A DNA stretch of 64,000 nucleotides from Liolophura sinensis (taxonomy: Eukaryota; Mollusca; Polyplacophora; Chitonida; Chitonidae), in the NCBI RefSeq assembly GCF_032854445.1, contig NC_088301.1:45875116-45939115 (forward strand), written 5' to 3'. This document shows positions 36,801-48,460 of this stretch, piece after piece; the first letter of the stretch is position 1; each line of letters begins with the position of its first letter. The position numbers were made by a program, and so were the translations under genes. The notes under the pieces are model-generated. The model did not search any database, was not told the origin of the DNA, and was given only the letters and a program-made list of their open reading frames with translations.

Positions 36801-39800
36801 ACTGATAACAGAACACTAATCAAACACAAATAAATGCAATATTTACAGGTACATGTAGATCTAAAATATTACACAAGAACTTTCTTATAAAGCAGTTGTT
36901 GGCAAAGGGGAGCTCCTTCCCGCTTGTATCAAGGCGGCCCACAGCTGTAAACTCATTTGTTCTTTCCTTTATTACTTGACAATTATTAATATGTGTATGT
37001 TCATAAAACATATATGAAGTACACACGCACTGCAACGTCACAGAAAATGTTGCATTCTACTGACATTTGGACCTGCTGTAGTGCTACTCTTTGAGTCTCC
37101 CATTGTTCACAAACTTATAAATTTTAAGTATAAAACAGCTTTCCAAGCATCTTCATGAAGGTGAATATTAAAACATATTGCCTATCAACATTGATAACTG
37201 TATACATGTATATTTATTTTGGTCCGCTTCGGGACCGGTAGATCCAGGATCAATCCTTGATCGAGTCACACCTAAGACTTTAAAAGAGGAAGTTGTAACT
37301 TCCTCGCTTGGCGTTCAGCATGAAGGGGATAGTGCAACGACTGGTTGACCCGTATCAGTATAATGGCTCGGGCGGTGCGGCTTACTTGCCTTCGGTAAGT
37401 CGTCTCAGTGAAGCAACACTAAATAAAAGAGCGGTGGAAATCCGTCCTGCATCAAGGATGTACATTACACGTACATGCACCCTAATGATTCCTTCATCGT
37501 CATATGACTGAAAAAATGTTGAGTACGACGTTAAACCCCAAGCACTCACTCACTCACTATATTTATTTTGTTTTTGAAGAATACGTTGAAATGGGAGACA
37601 ACTCCATGTTGAGTCCTGGGATGCGTATGAAGCTAGCCTGGAGTACTGCCAGCTTCCTAGCTGAGCTTGGAGAGAGATCTGCAGCGGAGAGCGTTCTTGC
37701 AGCCTTGCACAGTGTGCTGCTTGCTGTAAGACACTGAAGTCATTTGTACTCTAAATTACCTGTGCGAAGCCAGCAGGGACTTGCCGTTATGCTATTCTGG
37801 CTTGTAAAGATTTTACACACTTTCAAAAAGACATTGAGATTATTGAATATTGCATGTATCAAACTGAAAATATTTACCATGGTTATCAATTTTAATTTTG
37901 CTTTTGCTTCCTCGTCTTTTTAGTGTATGGACATACCATTTTAATCTTGCCCTAGGTGTCTTTTTAAGTACCTATTCCTGTTGGTACCATAGGAATCACC
38001 CCTGTTGCCACAGCAACAACTTCTCCTCAGTCAAACACAGGAAAGACTCGGTGGAATTTACATGGCATATGGAGATCGAGAGCTGGGTGAGACATTATAC
38101 AGGAAGGCAACCAAAACACTGACAGACATCGGTGACTCTGATACTAGCACTGTCACAGATTTCAGCAAATCTGTTCTTGATCTGAAAGGTGAACTAATTA
38201 TAAATTCATCTATTGTGTCCATGAATAAATACTGTGGAATTTAACAATCCTGTTTTTTGTTACATGTATAAAGCTTTAAACAAGATAGTCACAAATCATT
38301 TTTGTCAAGTTCATAGTAGTGCTTTTCAGCTGTAATAGCGATATAAGTCTCATAATTATTATTAATTTATTTGTTATAAATTTTGCAAGGGATGGATCAG
38401 AAACAAATCCATAAGGTGGAAATGCTTGGTAATCCTTCCGGTGCTGACAGAGAGTCAGAACATGTGTACAACTGGATGCACAACTTACATGTACCAGGTA
38501 GTTACATGTAGTTATATCTAAACAGGTAAAGTTTTGGCTCACCATGGAGAGATGATGCTTCGGGATGGCTTTGACGAAGATGCAGAAGAGTTCTTTGAGG
38601 AAGCCAAAGAATGCCTGGATGTGACGAGTGATATAGTTGGGAAGGCCATGATTTTTTTCCAGCTTGGGACTTTAAAGTAAGCATAAACGTTTTCATTCAG
38701 ATTTTCTGTTTCCTTAAACTGAACAAATTGGATCGGAAGTACAAATTGAATATAATTTTTAGGATATTTTTGGTCATGTGCCAGTTTTACTTACAATCTG
38801 CAGCCATAAATGTGTATTTATAAATTATATGCAAATGTTAGCAATATTATTTTATTGTTATACAGTGTGCAATGTTTATACAGCAGAGTATATTTCCAGC
38901 TGTTTTTGCTTAGCATATCATTTTTAATGGTTCCTTGCTAGCAAAACATGAAGTTATCCATCTATGCATTCTATGAAACACCTTCATAAATTGCACTTTT
39001 TTGGTACACTGAAATTTTGTTGTGATTTCCAGAATTCAGCAAGAAGACTACACTGATGCAGAGTTGAAACTGCGTCAGTCTCTGACCTTGCGTGAGCAAT
39101 GGTTTGGCCAAACCCATCCATTGGTGGCTGACACAGTTTTCATGTTAGGTCACCTCATGTCTCTCAGAGACAACGAAAAAGGGTAAGACAATCACTTACT
39201 TGGTTGTTGACATTCTTTCAGCATTATTTGAATCATATATATATTTGAGGAGAGTCTCATTTCAAAACATTCACGTTGAAATTTGTAGTTTGTTTTTTGG
39301 GTGAATTTACCACTTGGTCCATGGTAGATGTGTTTATTTAGTGCTGTAGCCATGTGTATGACTTTAGTCTTTGAGTCAACTCCAAATAACAGTGCCCATT
39401 TGCCAAAGCATTATTCAAGCATGATGCATTTGTTCAACAACAAAGGAAACTATATCCAAAAAAGAATAAACCCTAAACATCCATTGTAGAAATGTAGCAA
39501 TAGTGTCACATTAGTCAGAAGAAAAACGACATTGGTCATGGAAGGTGTTCATGTGGTTATACGATGTCAGAGTTGTGATTGATAAAACGGTGCTATCATT
39601 CACAATGCAGTGTGTGCCACATGGCAACTAAAATATCTGCGAAATCCTGTTCAAGCAAACTAGTAGGGTTTGAAACACTGCATTTTATCTTGATATAATT
39701 TTTCCATGTAAACTCATAAACAGTGATTAGTGCCAAAGTGACATCATATCTCAATCATTCATTCATATGAATCACTGTTAGTTTTGCTAAATATAGTCCA

Positions 39801-42800
39801 TACAAATTACAAGTGCTTTGGTTGTGTTACAGCTACAACAGGCTCTTGTCTGAGACTCTTTTCAGACGAACCCTGGAAATAAGGGAGAAATGTTTAGGAG
39901 AGAACCACCCCCTTGTCGCCACAACCCTCCTTCAACTGGGTGAGCCTTCAATGAAATAAACATTATACTTGCTAATTTTTTTTTTATTTACTCTGTTAGA
40001 TATGTCCAAAAGACATTCCAATATCAATTTTGCTGTAGTCAATTTGCAACATACAGCACACAGCTCAGCGTAAACGTCAAAATAAGACAGGAGTTTAGCG
40101 CGATCCTAGAGGTTTTGTAGAGGGTCTGTAGAGAGCTCCTTGACAGACTATCACCTGCAATGTCAGTGATCCATCCAATGTGACTGATCACACACATGTG
40201 GCTGAGTTTTGTTATGCCCACGCGCTTTCTGTGGAAAGTTGACGACGGAAAATATAGTTCTTTGTTAGAATGATTTAAAAGATTTTTGAAAGACTAACAC
40301 AATACATGAAATTGAAGTAAAATATCTGATGTGTGTGTTTTTGATCGCAAAGTGGCAATCTTAAGTAGTGACTTAAGAGTGAGTCCATGCAAGATTTGTA
40401 ATCAATCATTACGATTGCTAAAACTGGCTCAGTCTTTATCTCTCATAACAAGTTAAAAGATGGATGAATAACTTTCGTTTCTTCTGTAGAAGGTTTGCCT
40501 TTTTATAGGAGCCATTTGGCAGTGAAAAATTATCTGCCACTCATTGATTTAGAACATTAAATTGACACTTTGAAGCTGACACGCCGTGCAACAACAACTT
40601 TCGCGGTGTTACAATATTCATTTCATGTACAAAAGTGGAAAAAAATAAAAACACGATGCAGGAGAAATTAAATCTTTCCTGTATGACTGTTGTGTATTTG
40701 TAGTTTGTACGAAACCATGTAGGAAAAGCACCCACATAGTAAACGCATGAAGGGGAAAAAATGATATGTCGATACGGATTTTCTCACACAAATAGAAATA
40801 ATTGCCCATTTGCACCAGTACACTTTACTCAAATTTTTGGCTTACCAGGCACAGTGTAACTTGAATATTTTCTTTTCTGACTCTCTGATACTACAAAGTG
40901 CCTGCATGGAATTCATTCCACATTGTTAATTTGTACTTAACAATACATGATTTGCACATATGCCCTACACACAGATGAATTCACATATCAAAATTTGTGG
41001 ACTTGAATAAAAGTTGAGGCAAAATGTATGTGAGTAACTTATACATGTATCAATAAACATATGATTATGAGTTGTTGTTTTTTTCAGTTGGACAGTAAAA
41101 AAACTAACTGGGACTGAATTCACTGTTTCTGTGTAAATCTCTCTCTTTTGTACAATTTCCTGGGTGGCAGTTTGGTCAGTAACTGAGCATGTGTATATAG
41201 ACGTTCAGTGATGTAGGCTAGTCTTGGAAACTTCGTCAACACACTAGTCAGATTTAAAAGAAAATACACCAGCCATGATTTGATCACCTGTTTACTCCCT
41301 GTAAGCAAGTTGATTTTGTTGTGCAGAGGTAGGTTTACACATTGCAAAATATGCTTTCCGCTTTTCACGGCTAGAATATGTTCAAATAGCTGAAACACAG
41401 ACTGTATGACTTGTTTATATTCGGTGATCAGTTTAATGGTGTAGGACAGCTTTCTGATGTTAGTGAAAGCCAGTATCAACTTTATAATGCAGAAGAATCA
41501 TGTTGATTTTAATCCAAGGAATTCATTTCAATACATGTGTTTCAGGCAAACTGCTCCAATGTAATGCGAGTTTGTCAGTGAAAAGTGAGGTCATTAAACT
41601 TCTGAGAAGAGCTCTTGATATAAGAACATCTCATTATGGTAAGCATTTAAGACATAATTGTCTGACAAAACATTTTTTTAGATTGAACTTAAATAATAAA
41701 TGATACATGTTAATACAATATGCAATATGTAAACATTACCAAAACAACAATAGGACATGATGATGGACATTGGGAGATACATTGTTGCCTTTCATCAAAA
41801 CATGTAAAGATAAATACAAGCATGGAAGGGAAGAGATGCATTCAAACAGTGAACATCATATTACCAAAACAAAATACTGTAATTTTGATTTTCTTGCCAT
41901 AACATGTCATAATTCCTGTTTCTGCTCTACTCAGGATTGATTAGTATTTGAGTGAAAACTGCTTGTTTCCACTGAATATCATGAAAATATCAATGTTTGT
42001 GTGATTTTCCCTTCACCAGGCAGCAATCATCCAGACACCAGAGAAGCAAGACAGTGTGTACATGAAGTGGAAGTGTCTGTACAGTTAGGGCGGTATGAGT
42101 TTGGGCCAGCTAAGCCTGTGGACCATCGCACGATTGAGAGGCCTTTCAGCAGCCTCTCATGGAGAAATCATGAACTGAAGGAAAAGCAGTTGCATTCATC
42201 CTCGACAAAAAGGTCTCCATCTCAGAGATCATCGGGAATCAGGTCCCTTGCCTCTCCATCTAGACCACAGTCATCTTTGCGATCTATTAGCAACACCCAG
42301 CTGCAACAAGACACTCCAGAAACCAGTCACCGAAGTTTTGGTAGATCAAGGAAGTCGCCAGATAAGACACCTTTGAGAACAGCAGAGAAACAGCCCAAGG
42401 GGTTGCTGAATTACAATGTTGTTCCACTGCAGTTAAAAACACCTATGAGGAAAGAGGAGAAGGCAATGGAAGATCGCCCTACCAAAGTTCCCTCGCCCTC
42501 TGCAGAAAGTGTCCAGTCTGATTCACCTGGCCGAAAGCAAACCGAGCCTCTAAAACTGGATATTAGAATGACCCCAGACGACTTTGTGAATGATGTTAGG
42601 TTACAGTCACCAGATGCACCTCAAGGTAGTCCATCCACAGTAGACAGGAAAGTGAAAATTAACCGTCCGCTTAGTGGGCCAGCTCGACTTTACCAGCGTT
42701 TTAACAACGCAGCAAACCAACGCCTCTGTAGGGCATCATCAGCTGTTGAGCCTAGAGCAGGAATATACAACAAGAGGGCAGCACTCAAGGCAACATCTAT

Positions 42801-43254
42801 GTCTTCTGTCAGTGGCTTTTCTCATAGATCCAGGTGTAGTGAAACACAGCTATCTCCCATCAATACTAGCGATGTGTACTCTTTAGGTGGTCCTTGCAGC
42901 AGCTTGGCCAGTCTTCTTAGTGATGCCAGAAGCCCACAAGACTATATCAAACAAACCCACCACAGATCTACTTGGTATCATGTTCCTGGGCGCTATGTTA
43001 CACCAGTTGAGAGACTGCCACGAAAACGGAGCCAGTTCAGGAAGCATTCACTGTTATCTTCAGTTCCTGACAGCAGTAATGATGCCCACCAGCCAAGCAT
43101 TAAGGGTGAGGGTAAGGATATGACAAAGTTGAATGTGGTGGACTTTGACAGTGAAAATGGTCACCCATTAATAATGACAACTCCCCTTGCACCTTCTTCT
43201 CGGTCCCCTTCAGGAAACGTTGTGACCTTCACCGAGGCTGTTGTTGTGGGATGA
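27875..43254 (+). CDS. TTC41: TTC41/Gnn-like protein: DUF4062 + NACHT/STAND NTPase + TPR, 1571 aa
   Basis: Predicted cytosolic STAND-class NTPase. Coding exons: 27875-28664, 29182-29386, 30305-30525, 30922-31082, 31361-31820, 32279-32518, 33915-34065, 35641-35806, 36180-36296, 36643-36790, 37580-37725, 38014-38188, 38526-38676, 39033-39182, 39833-39939, 41546-41638, 42020-43254. They sum to 4716 nt with every junction in phase. Order: DUF4062-like region (about 29-250; PYVASTHGDFGEERQFLRET, CMIGERYGEY), Walker A GDRGSGKSS (347-355), Walker B VLVLDGSE (440-447), an NPHP3/TEP1-like ATPase-linked helical region (about 460-800), TPRs (about 890-1180) and a Ser/Pro/Arg-rich tail (about 1190-1571). 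It lies head to head with HSP90B1, as mouse Ttc41 (Gnn) does; the human copy is the pseudogene TTC41P. Nephrocystin-3 is the nearest alternative, but the neighbour favours TTC41. Its molecular function is not known to me. Confidence 0.88.
30305..30525 (+). CDS. TTC41: TTC41 exon 4: Walker A of the NACHT/STAND NTPase
   Basis: Reads KKKEGVSTKAIFAVTGDRGS followed by GKSSIISNWL. The P-loop GDRGSGKSS is intact. It is followed by NFIGSTPRSTDITLFMRHC, the 'vGss..S.d...llr' segment typical of NPHP3, TEP1 and NWD NACHT domains. The exon is 221 nt, phase 2 in and 1 out, with donor AGAG|GTAAAC. An intact P-loop argues for a working NTPase. Confidence 0.92.
30780..30822. repeat. (TA)n microsatellite in TTC41 intron 4
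   Basis: Uninterrupted TA, then GTATATATGT; 100 bases upstream of exon 5. Confidence 0.97.
30922..31082 (+). CDS. TTC41: TTC41 exon 5: Walker B, ending at a GC donor
   Basis: Encodes GVTGVKSIRMASYETTKYTE onward to GPCVLVLDGSERLG, the hydrophobic strand plus acidic residue of Walker B. It ends SVLQ at CAG|GCATGT. The next exon must start at GTCAAAAAG (VKKLGWLPQPLP) in phase 0; the nearby GT (31087) would break the frame. This is therefore a second GC-AG intron in the window, with a weaker donor than the one in HSP90B1. Confidence 0.88.
34545..34638 (-). mobile_element. SINE family A, 3' fragment with a clean (TTTA)n tail
   Basis: Five TTTA units, then GATTGGTGTTTTACGCCGTA and the body up to CAGCATTATGGTGGGTGGAA. 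It looks close to consensus and so is probably young. It lies in the TTC41 intron between exons 8 and 9. Confidence 0.88.
37221..37558 (+). mobile_element. SINE family B inserted in the 3' splice region of a TTC41 intron
   Basis: Starts GGTCCGCTTCGGGACCGGTA (5' end of the tRNA head missing), B box GATCGAGTCA, body as in the copy at 2950, tail CGTTAAACCCCAAG then (CACT)n. Exact 13-bp target-site duplications TATATTTATTTTG lie at 37209-37221 and 37558-37570. The right-hand copy ends 9 bases before exon 12 (37580), inside its pyrimidine-rich tract. Confidence 0.88.
37580..39939 (+). CDS. TTC41: TTC41 exons 12-16: tetratricopeptide repeats
   Basis: Five exons (37580-37725, 38014-38188, 38526-38676, 39033-39182, 39833-39939) encode helical repeats of the kinesin-light-chain TPR type. 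Examples are YTDAELKLRQSLTLREQWFG followed by QTHPLVADT, and LFRRTLEIREKCLGENHPLV followed by ATTLLQLG. Such repeats bind partner proteins and in STAND NTPases often act as sensor or oligomer-control regions. The next exon (41546-41638) adds one more. Confidence 0.85.
42020..43254 (+). CDS. TTC41: TTC41 last exon: end of the TPRs and a long disordered Ser/Pro/Arg-rich tail
   Basis: The exon is 1235 nt with 411 codons and a TGA at 43252-43254. It opens with GSNHPDTREARQCVHEVEVS, closing the last TPR, then becomes low complexity with many RS, SP and SxR patterns (for example SSTKRSPSQRSSGIRSLASP) and no recognisable domain. Repeated basic-Ser-Pro sites would suit phosphorylation. The tail is about a quarter of the protein and is the least conserved-looking part; I cannot say whether vertebrate TTC41 has it. 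Confidence 0.87.
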
Positions 43255-45780
43255 TAAATGTTCTTGTAAAAGGTCATAAAACATCGACACTGATTCTGAA
43301 ATGGAAAACATATCTTGATGGATTTGTCTCTTTTCTTCTAGTTATATCACATAAACATAAATTTATTTGTGGGATCCCAATGAAAATACATGTACATGTA
43401 AATTGTTCAACAAAATTTTTATACCAGGAAATAGTATATTTTTCAAGCAGCAATTGGCACCTTGTAATATGTTCAAATATTGTTTTCTGAAATCAAGGCA
43501 CTGTCTCAATAATGCTTGTAGCAGGTCCAAGCTGAAAAGTGCTAATAGTTTGTAATCTTCATAGGTATGTGTTCCAGAGAACATTTGGCGTTTTGTTTGA
43601 TTATCCTACTTTTCAGTAGCTATATATAGGCTGTATGTAGAAGACAAATTCACATGCAGATTGTACATGAAATACTTGAGGCCTGCATGAAACATGCACG
43701 GTAACTCATAGTACATGTAGCTAACGGTGAATGATATAAACTCTATGCTTATATGAATTTGTTAAAAAATTCAGACTTTATAATCAGATGTAAATGTTTT
43801 TGAGTTTTATAGTGAATTTTCTGTGTATGATTTGTGTAGCTACATATACGGTATCCTGCACATGGACACATGTAACATATACAGGAAGGTGCAAGAGTAT
43901 TCATATTTATCTACATGGGTTTTTTTTTTTTTTTGGTATTATTTGGTATGCTAATGCCAGGAATATTTGAATAATATTATTAAGTTTGTAATTTTTGTGC
44001 CATCAAATTAAGCTTAATCAGCAAATAAGATTATTAAAATCTTCAGAAGTCTGTTAACCGGTAGACTTCTGATATATTTTATGAAGTGAGCATTATGGTG
44101 AATTTGTCTTAAATTCTTGAAGACTGCAGTATTTAATATATGTAGAGAAGTTAGATATAAATAAGGTTTATTTTTTATGGAATAATGTTTTTGATCTGTG
44201 AACTGGTCTGTGATAGAACATTTTGTGTTTACATCATATACATGTACTTATTTGACAACAACAAACTGCACGTGCGCTATATGGTTTAGTATTAAATATG
44301 TATGCAGATTCCTGATTAATATTTTGGTTAGACAACCCCCTTTTAAAAATGCATTTGTTCTTTTGCTGCTGTTGTTTTGTTGTTGTTTTTTTAAGTTAAT
44401 GAAATGCGGCTGTTCATCATACAAAATCAGTGCCATTTGTTTACTGCTGATTGATACTGCCCTAGGTAATTGTTTATCCAACTGATGTAATATCCTGATA
44501 CCAATGTGCAAAGTGGCCCAATATCAAATGATTGTAGTGTTAAAGATTTTATAGATTGTTGGCCTCAACGAAGCGCCTTAGCCTTCTCATCCGACAAGGA
44601 GCTCCCGTAATCTCTGAGGTGTGAATTTCCTTGGTTGTTCCGTGTGAACCAAGAGTACTGGCACAGTTCTAGTGCTAAGGTAGATAACAATGCAGCTTCA
44701 CACATGTCTCGAATTTTGCTATTTGCGACTGAAACAAGTTGCAAGCATTCATTTGGTTACATTACTCGTATATTTAAGGATCTGTCCGAAATGTGACAAT
44801 GGTGTTCTTTGTGTATGTGCATGGTTAGGTATGTCGGATGAAGTAAATGTTAAGATCACCTCCAATGTCACCCTGTCCTCTGTGACGAGATAATTTTAGC
44901 TGGCCTCGAATCAATTAATTCTGTACCACGTGAATACTAATCGGCGAGCGTTCCATTTTCTTTGTCTGCCCTAATTCCACAGATATATGTGATAAGAAAT
45001 CTCGGCCCGGCTTCGACAAGAGAAGCTATCTTGTGTCGTACGTGGTAGACTTTGCTAATGTCGACCCAAGCCCCTGTTGCATACATCTCATGTTGTTGTA
45101 AAGGGGCACGTCAGGGACACTGCGCCCATGTGAAAGAAACTTGCCGCTGGTTGCCTTCCGAGTTCAAAGCGGACCGTTAATGTCGGGGGATTGCCTGGCC
45201 CTGTTAACAGAGAAAAGCACACATTGTTACATAGGCCTCTTTTTTTTTTCCTTTTCAGTGGAAGGAAAGGTCTGCATAATGGTGTGTTCGATAACTCGCA
45301 CCCGCGCCCCCGATAATCGCACGGTTTCTGAAGTCTCTGCACGTGTACAACATGATGTGAAAAAGAGGAAATACCCCCAAATTATATATTTCCGAATGTT
45401 AATACGATGATTTTGAAACGATGGGGACCAGGATCAACTTTAAAAGCATAACTTAATTCCAGCATAGATTCTCCTGCAGCCAGTTTCCGTTTATACTTAC
45501 CACTTTACTCAGCAATAACTGTAGACACCAGGGCCCAGCTTCACAAAAATGTTACATGTGCAAAAACATTCACAAAACATGTGCGTTAATCCCAGATATA
45601 GGACACTGGTGCGGCAATAGTGACGTCCAAAAATATCATACGCTGCTGTGTGAAATTGGGCCCTGTGTTCTGCCTTTATTTTTAGACAAACCTCTTAAGG
45701 CATTGTCCGACGTATACTAGCATTCAGGTAACTAGTGTTCCAACATGGTTCTTGTTCTATGCGATTGGAGAATATCATCG
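43255..45780. other. TTC41 3' UTR and downstream sequence
   Basis: The 3' UTR must start here. No strong AATAAA is close to the stop; ATTAAA-like sites occur near 44033 and 44291, and which is used cannot be told from sequence. From about 44540 to 45400 the base composition is less AT-rich, but I see no gene. Confidence 0.4.
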
Positions 45781-45975
45781 GTGGGCAAGCTATTGCGTGC
45801 CATAGCGAAGCACAATGATTCGGGAGTCTCTCACTAATTTGATCGCGCTGTGAGTTCAAGTCCAATTCATTTGACTTCCTCTCCGGTCGTACATGGGAAA
45901 ACATGTCAGCAACCTGCGGACGGTCGGTAGTAGCTGGGTTTCATCCCACCAGAATTACTTCCGTCATCGTATAAG
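45781..45975 (+). mobile_element. SINE family A, plus-strand copy
   Basis: Diverged head, then the B box GTGAGTTCAAGTCC (45850-45863), CTTCCTCTCCGGTCGTACAT, CAGCAACCTGCGGACGGTCG and the ...CATCGTATAAG end. It lies in the gene-poor stretch after TTC41. Confidence 0.8.
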
Positions 45976-46309
45976 CCCATCCGTTTACAGCTGGAAACAC
46001 CTTTTATCTGGATCACAATTCCATTTGTCACATCTTGAGTGCTGTATGTCAAGAACCATGAAGTAACTTTAAATATAGATAAGACTTTGTAGGACTGGCG
46101 TATTGAATTGCAACACAAACGCAGTTGACATATACACTCTCAACATGTACCCAACATGTACCATATAGCTCTTTATGGTCCGATTTTAAGCCTATATACA
46201 TGTATATTAGTATACAGTAACTTGCATGCTGTTAATTCCCAATTAAGGATCATTATGCGAGTTACCGCCTTAACATGGCATGATCTTGTATGGTCATCGC
46301 TTTATATAG

Positions 46310-46311
<2 letters not shown>

Positions 46312-46371
<60 letters not shown>
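46312..46371. repeat. (TA)n microsatellite
   Basis: About 30 uninterrupted TA units. Confidence 0.97.
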
Positions 46372-46373
<2 letters not shown>

Positions 46374-48400
46374 TGCTTGTGTTTCAGATGTTGTTCGTGC
46401 CTATATATACTATTTATTTATACATATTTATGTATACATATACGGTAATGATTTGGCGATGTTCTAAGGTTTCAGCAATGGATGTTGAAAATATGGGAAA
46501 GTGGTTGGATTTACACCCGCCCCCTTACTGTCTTCAGCTTAGAGAGAGAGAGAAACATAAAAACAGAAATGAACAGAATCTCTGGCTTGGTGATACAACT
46601 CTGTCTTGACTGACGCAAAACTTCGATTTCCGAAGAACTCGTGAGCTATAAGGTCAAGATATAGGATGCTTCAGAACATTGCAATGCGCTTGTGGAACTG
46701 TAAATTGTTTGCATATTGCGATAATATGGAGAGTAGATATATTATAGAGAGTATAGAGTTAGGAATGGATAGATGTATGTAGGGACGTATCCTTTTGTTT
46801 CGCTAACTGAAGAATTTGTTTTAGCCATTGCCACTATGCATTCAAACACCTCAGTGTTTCCCCAACACACTTTCAACCAATTTGCAAACGTGACAATCAT
46901 CTACTTTGGCCAGGTTTGCAGCTGCCCTGACAGAGTACTTCTAATGTTTCCTTCGACCTTGAAATGTCAGTTTGATCAAGCAATTAAATTAAATAACTTG
47001 TTTCAAGGCCAGTGATAAAACAAACCGCCAGTGTTTTCATCAAGGCCCTTCGATAGTTCGCGGCGGAAAGTCTTCGCTTTTGTACCTTTGGGCCACTCGC
47101 TAAGGCCATGGTGTGTATATTAAGCTGAACAAATTTGTACGTCATGCTACACCGCGTCTTGTCAAGCCGATTCCCTGCAGTGTTTATATCAACCGGCACG
47201 TACAAATCAAGTCTGAAGCACCACATTATAAAACATTTCCTGTTTATGCAGCTTTCAGATATAAACTGTTTTCAAGAACCCCTAGCAGATATATACATCT
47301 AAAGGTTTCATTTCATTACCATGTCCCTTGACTTTTCTCGAACCGAATGAAGAGAAGGTTGATCGTAAATTAAATGGATAATGATTTCATGTTGTACCGG
47401 TAATTTAAATATACTAAAACTGGAAAACAAATTACACATCCATGTAAATGTACGAGGGTGTAAAGTAATTTACCGTGTAGGCCTATAATTGTACATCAAG
47501 TTATGGGACGTATCTTTCATTCAGACGAGCTGTATTTTCTCACCTTTATCTTAATCCCCCCGCCTGCACTTAAAAGATTACCAGATAAAGAATGCACAAG
47601 GATAGTCCAGACGACATCGTGCCATTCGTGTGGCAGACGTGACTTCTGATGCTTGTGACAACGTTTTTCTATTGTAGGACAATTATTGTTTTTGCAGATG
47701 ACAGTATAGAACCTCTGCCAACATCTTCCCAAAATGGTGTCTATACTTGGATAACGGAATATCCTTGCAGACTTGGCAGTTTGTTCGTATCCGGGTTACG
47801 AAGTAAGATGACCTTATCAAGGTTATGCCTTGTCATATGCAAACTCGTACAATATATTTAAGGGATTACAAATTTACTATTTATGACACTAATGTTTATG
47901 GTGAAAAAAATACAGTGTATATGAATGAAATGTGGTACTCTATTGCATGGCAATTTTGGAACATTTTAACGAGCCTGATCAGTGCGGTAGCCACTAGTAT
48001 AAAATTAAACATATAATTTTATGTGTGAGGATGCCACCTACGTCGCATTTGTGGATAATGTGAAGGAGTTTCACTACGATTTACATTAAGATAATCACAT
48101 GTTAAGGCAACTCTATATTACAGATGTGTATATGTGAGGAGTATGCTTTCAAACATGGCGGTTGGAGTTGGAATTTATCGAGATTCCACTATAGTTTCAT
48201 GCTTGGGTTGGTTTACTAGTGATAACAAGAGAACACCTACCTGGGACTGATAGCTGAGACGACTGTGACTATGGACAGATACTTTACTTGGTGCCCTGCA
48301 GTAGTATATTAAAGCCAGCAAGGGAAGTACAGAGTTGTTCAAGGAAAGCTTATGGAGCAAGACAGGGCTGTGAATGTATACGTAATCACAGCCATACAGA

Positions 48401-48460
48401 GCCAGGGCTGGACCTGAACATACAGCGGTTGCATTGGTGAGAGGCTCCTTGGTCATTGTA
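48401..48460 (-). mobile_element. SINE family A, head fragment
   Basis: About 60 bases match the B-box and anticodon-side segment (CTGGACCTGAACATACAGCG, GTGAGAGGCTCC). The rest of the element is missing. Confidence 0.6.

Larger units (their letters stand above)
28665..42019 (+). other. Introns of TTC41 over 300 bases
   Basis: Introns 28665-29181, 29387-30304, 30526-30921, 31821-32278, 32519-33914, 34066-35640, 35807-36179, 36297-36642, 36791-37579, 38189-38525, 38677-39032, 39183-39832, 39940-41545 and 41639-42019 are AT-rich and carry no genes. Notable contents are (TA)n at 30780-30822, SINEs at 34545 and 37221 and a G run at 35560-35576. The stretch near 31920-32170 resembles a common dispersed repeat by eye. 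Confidence 0.55.
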
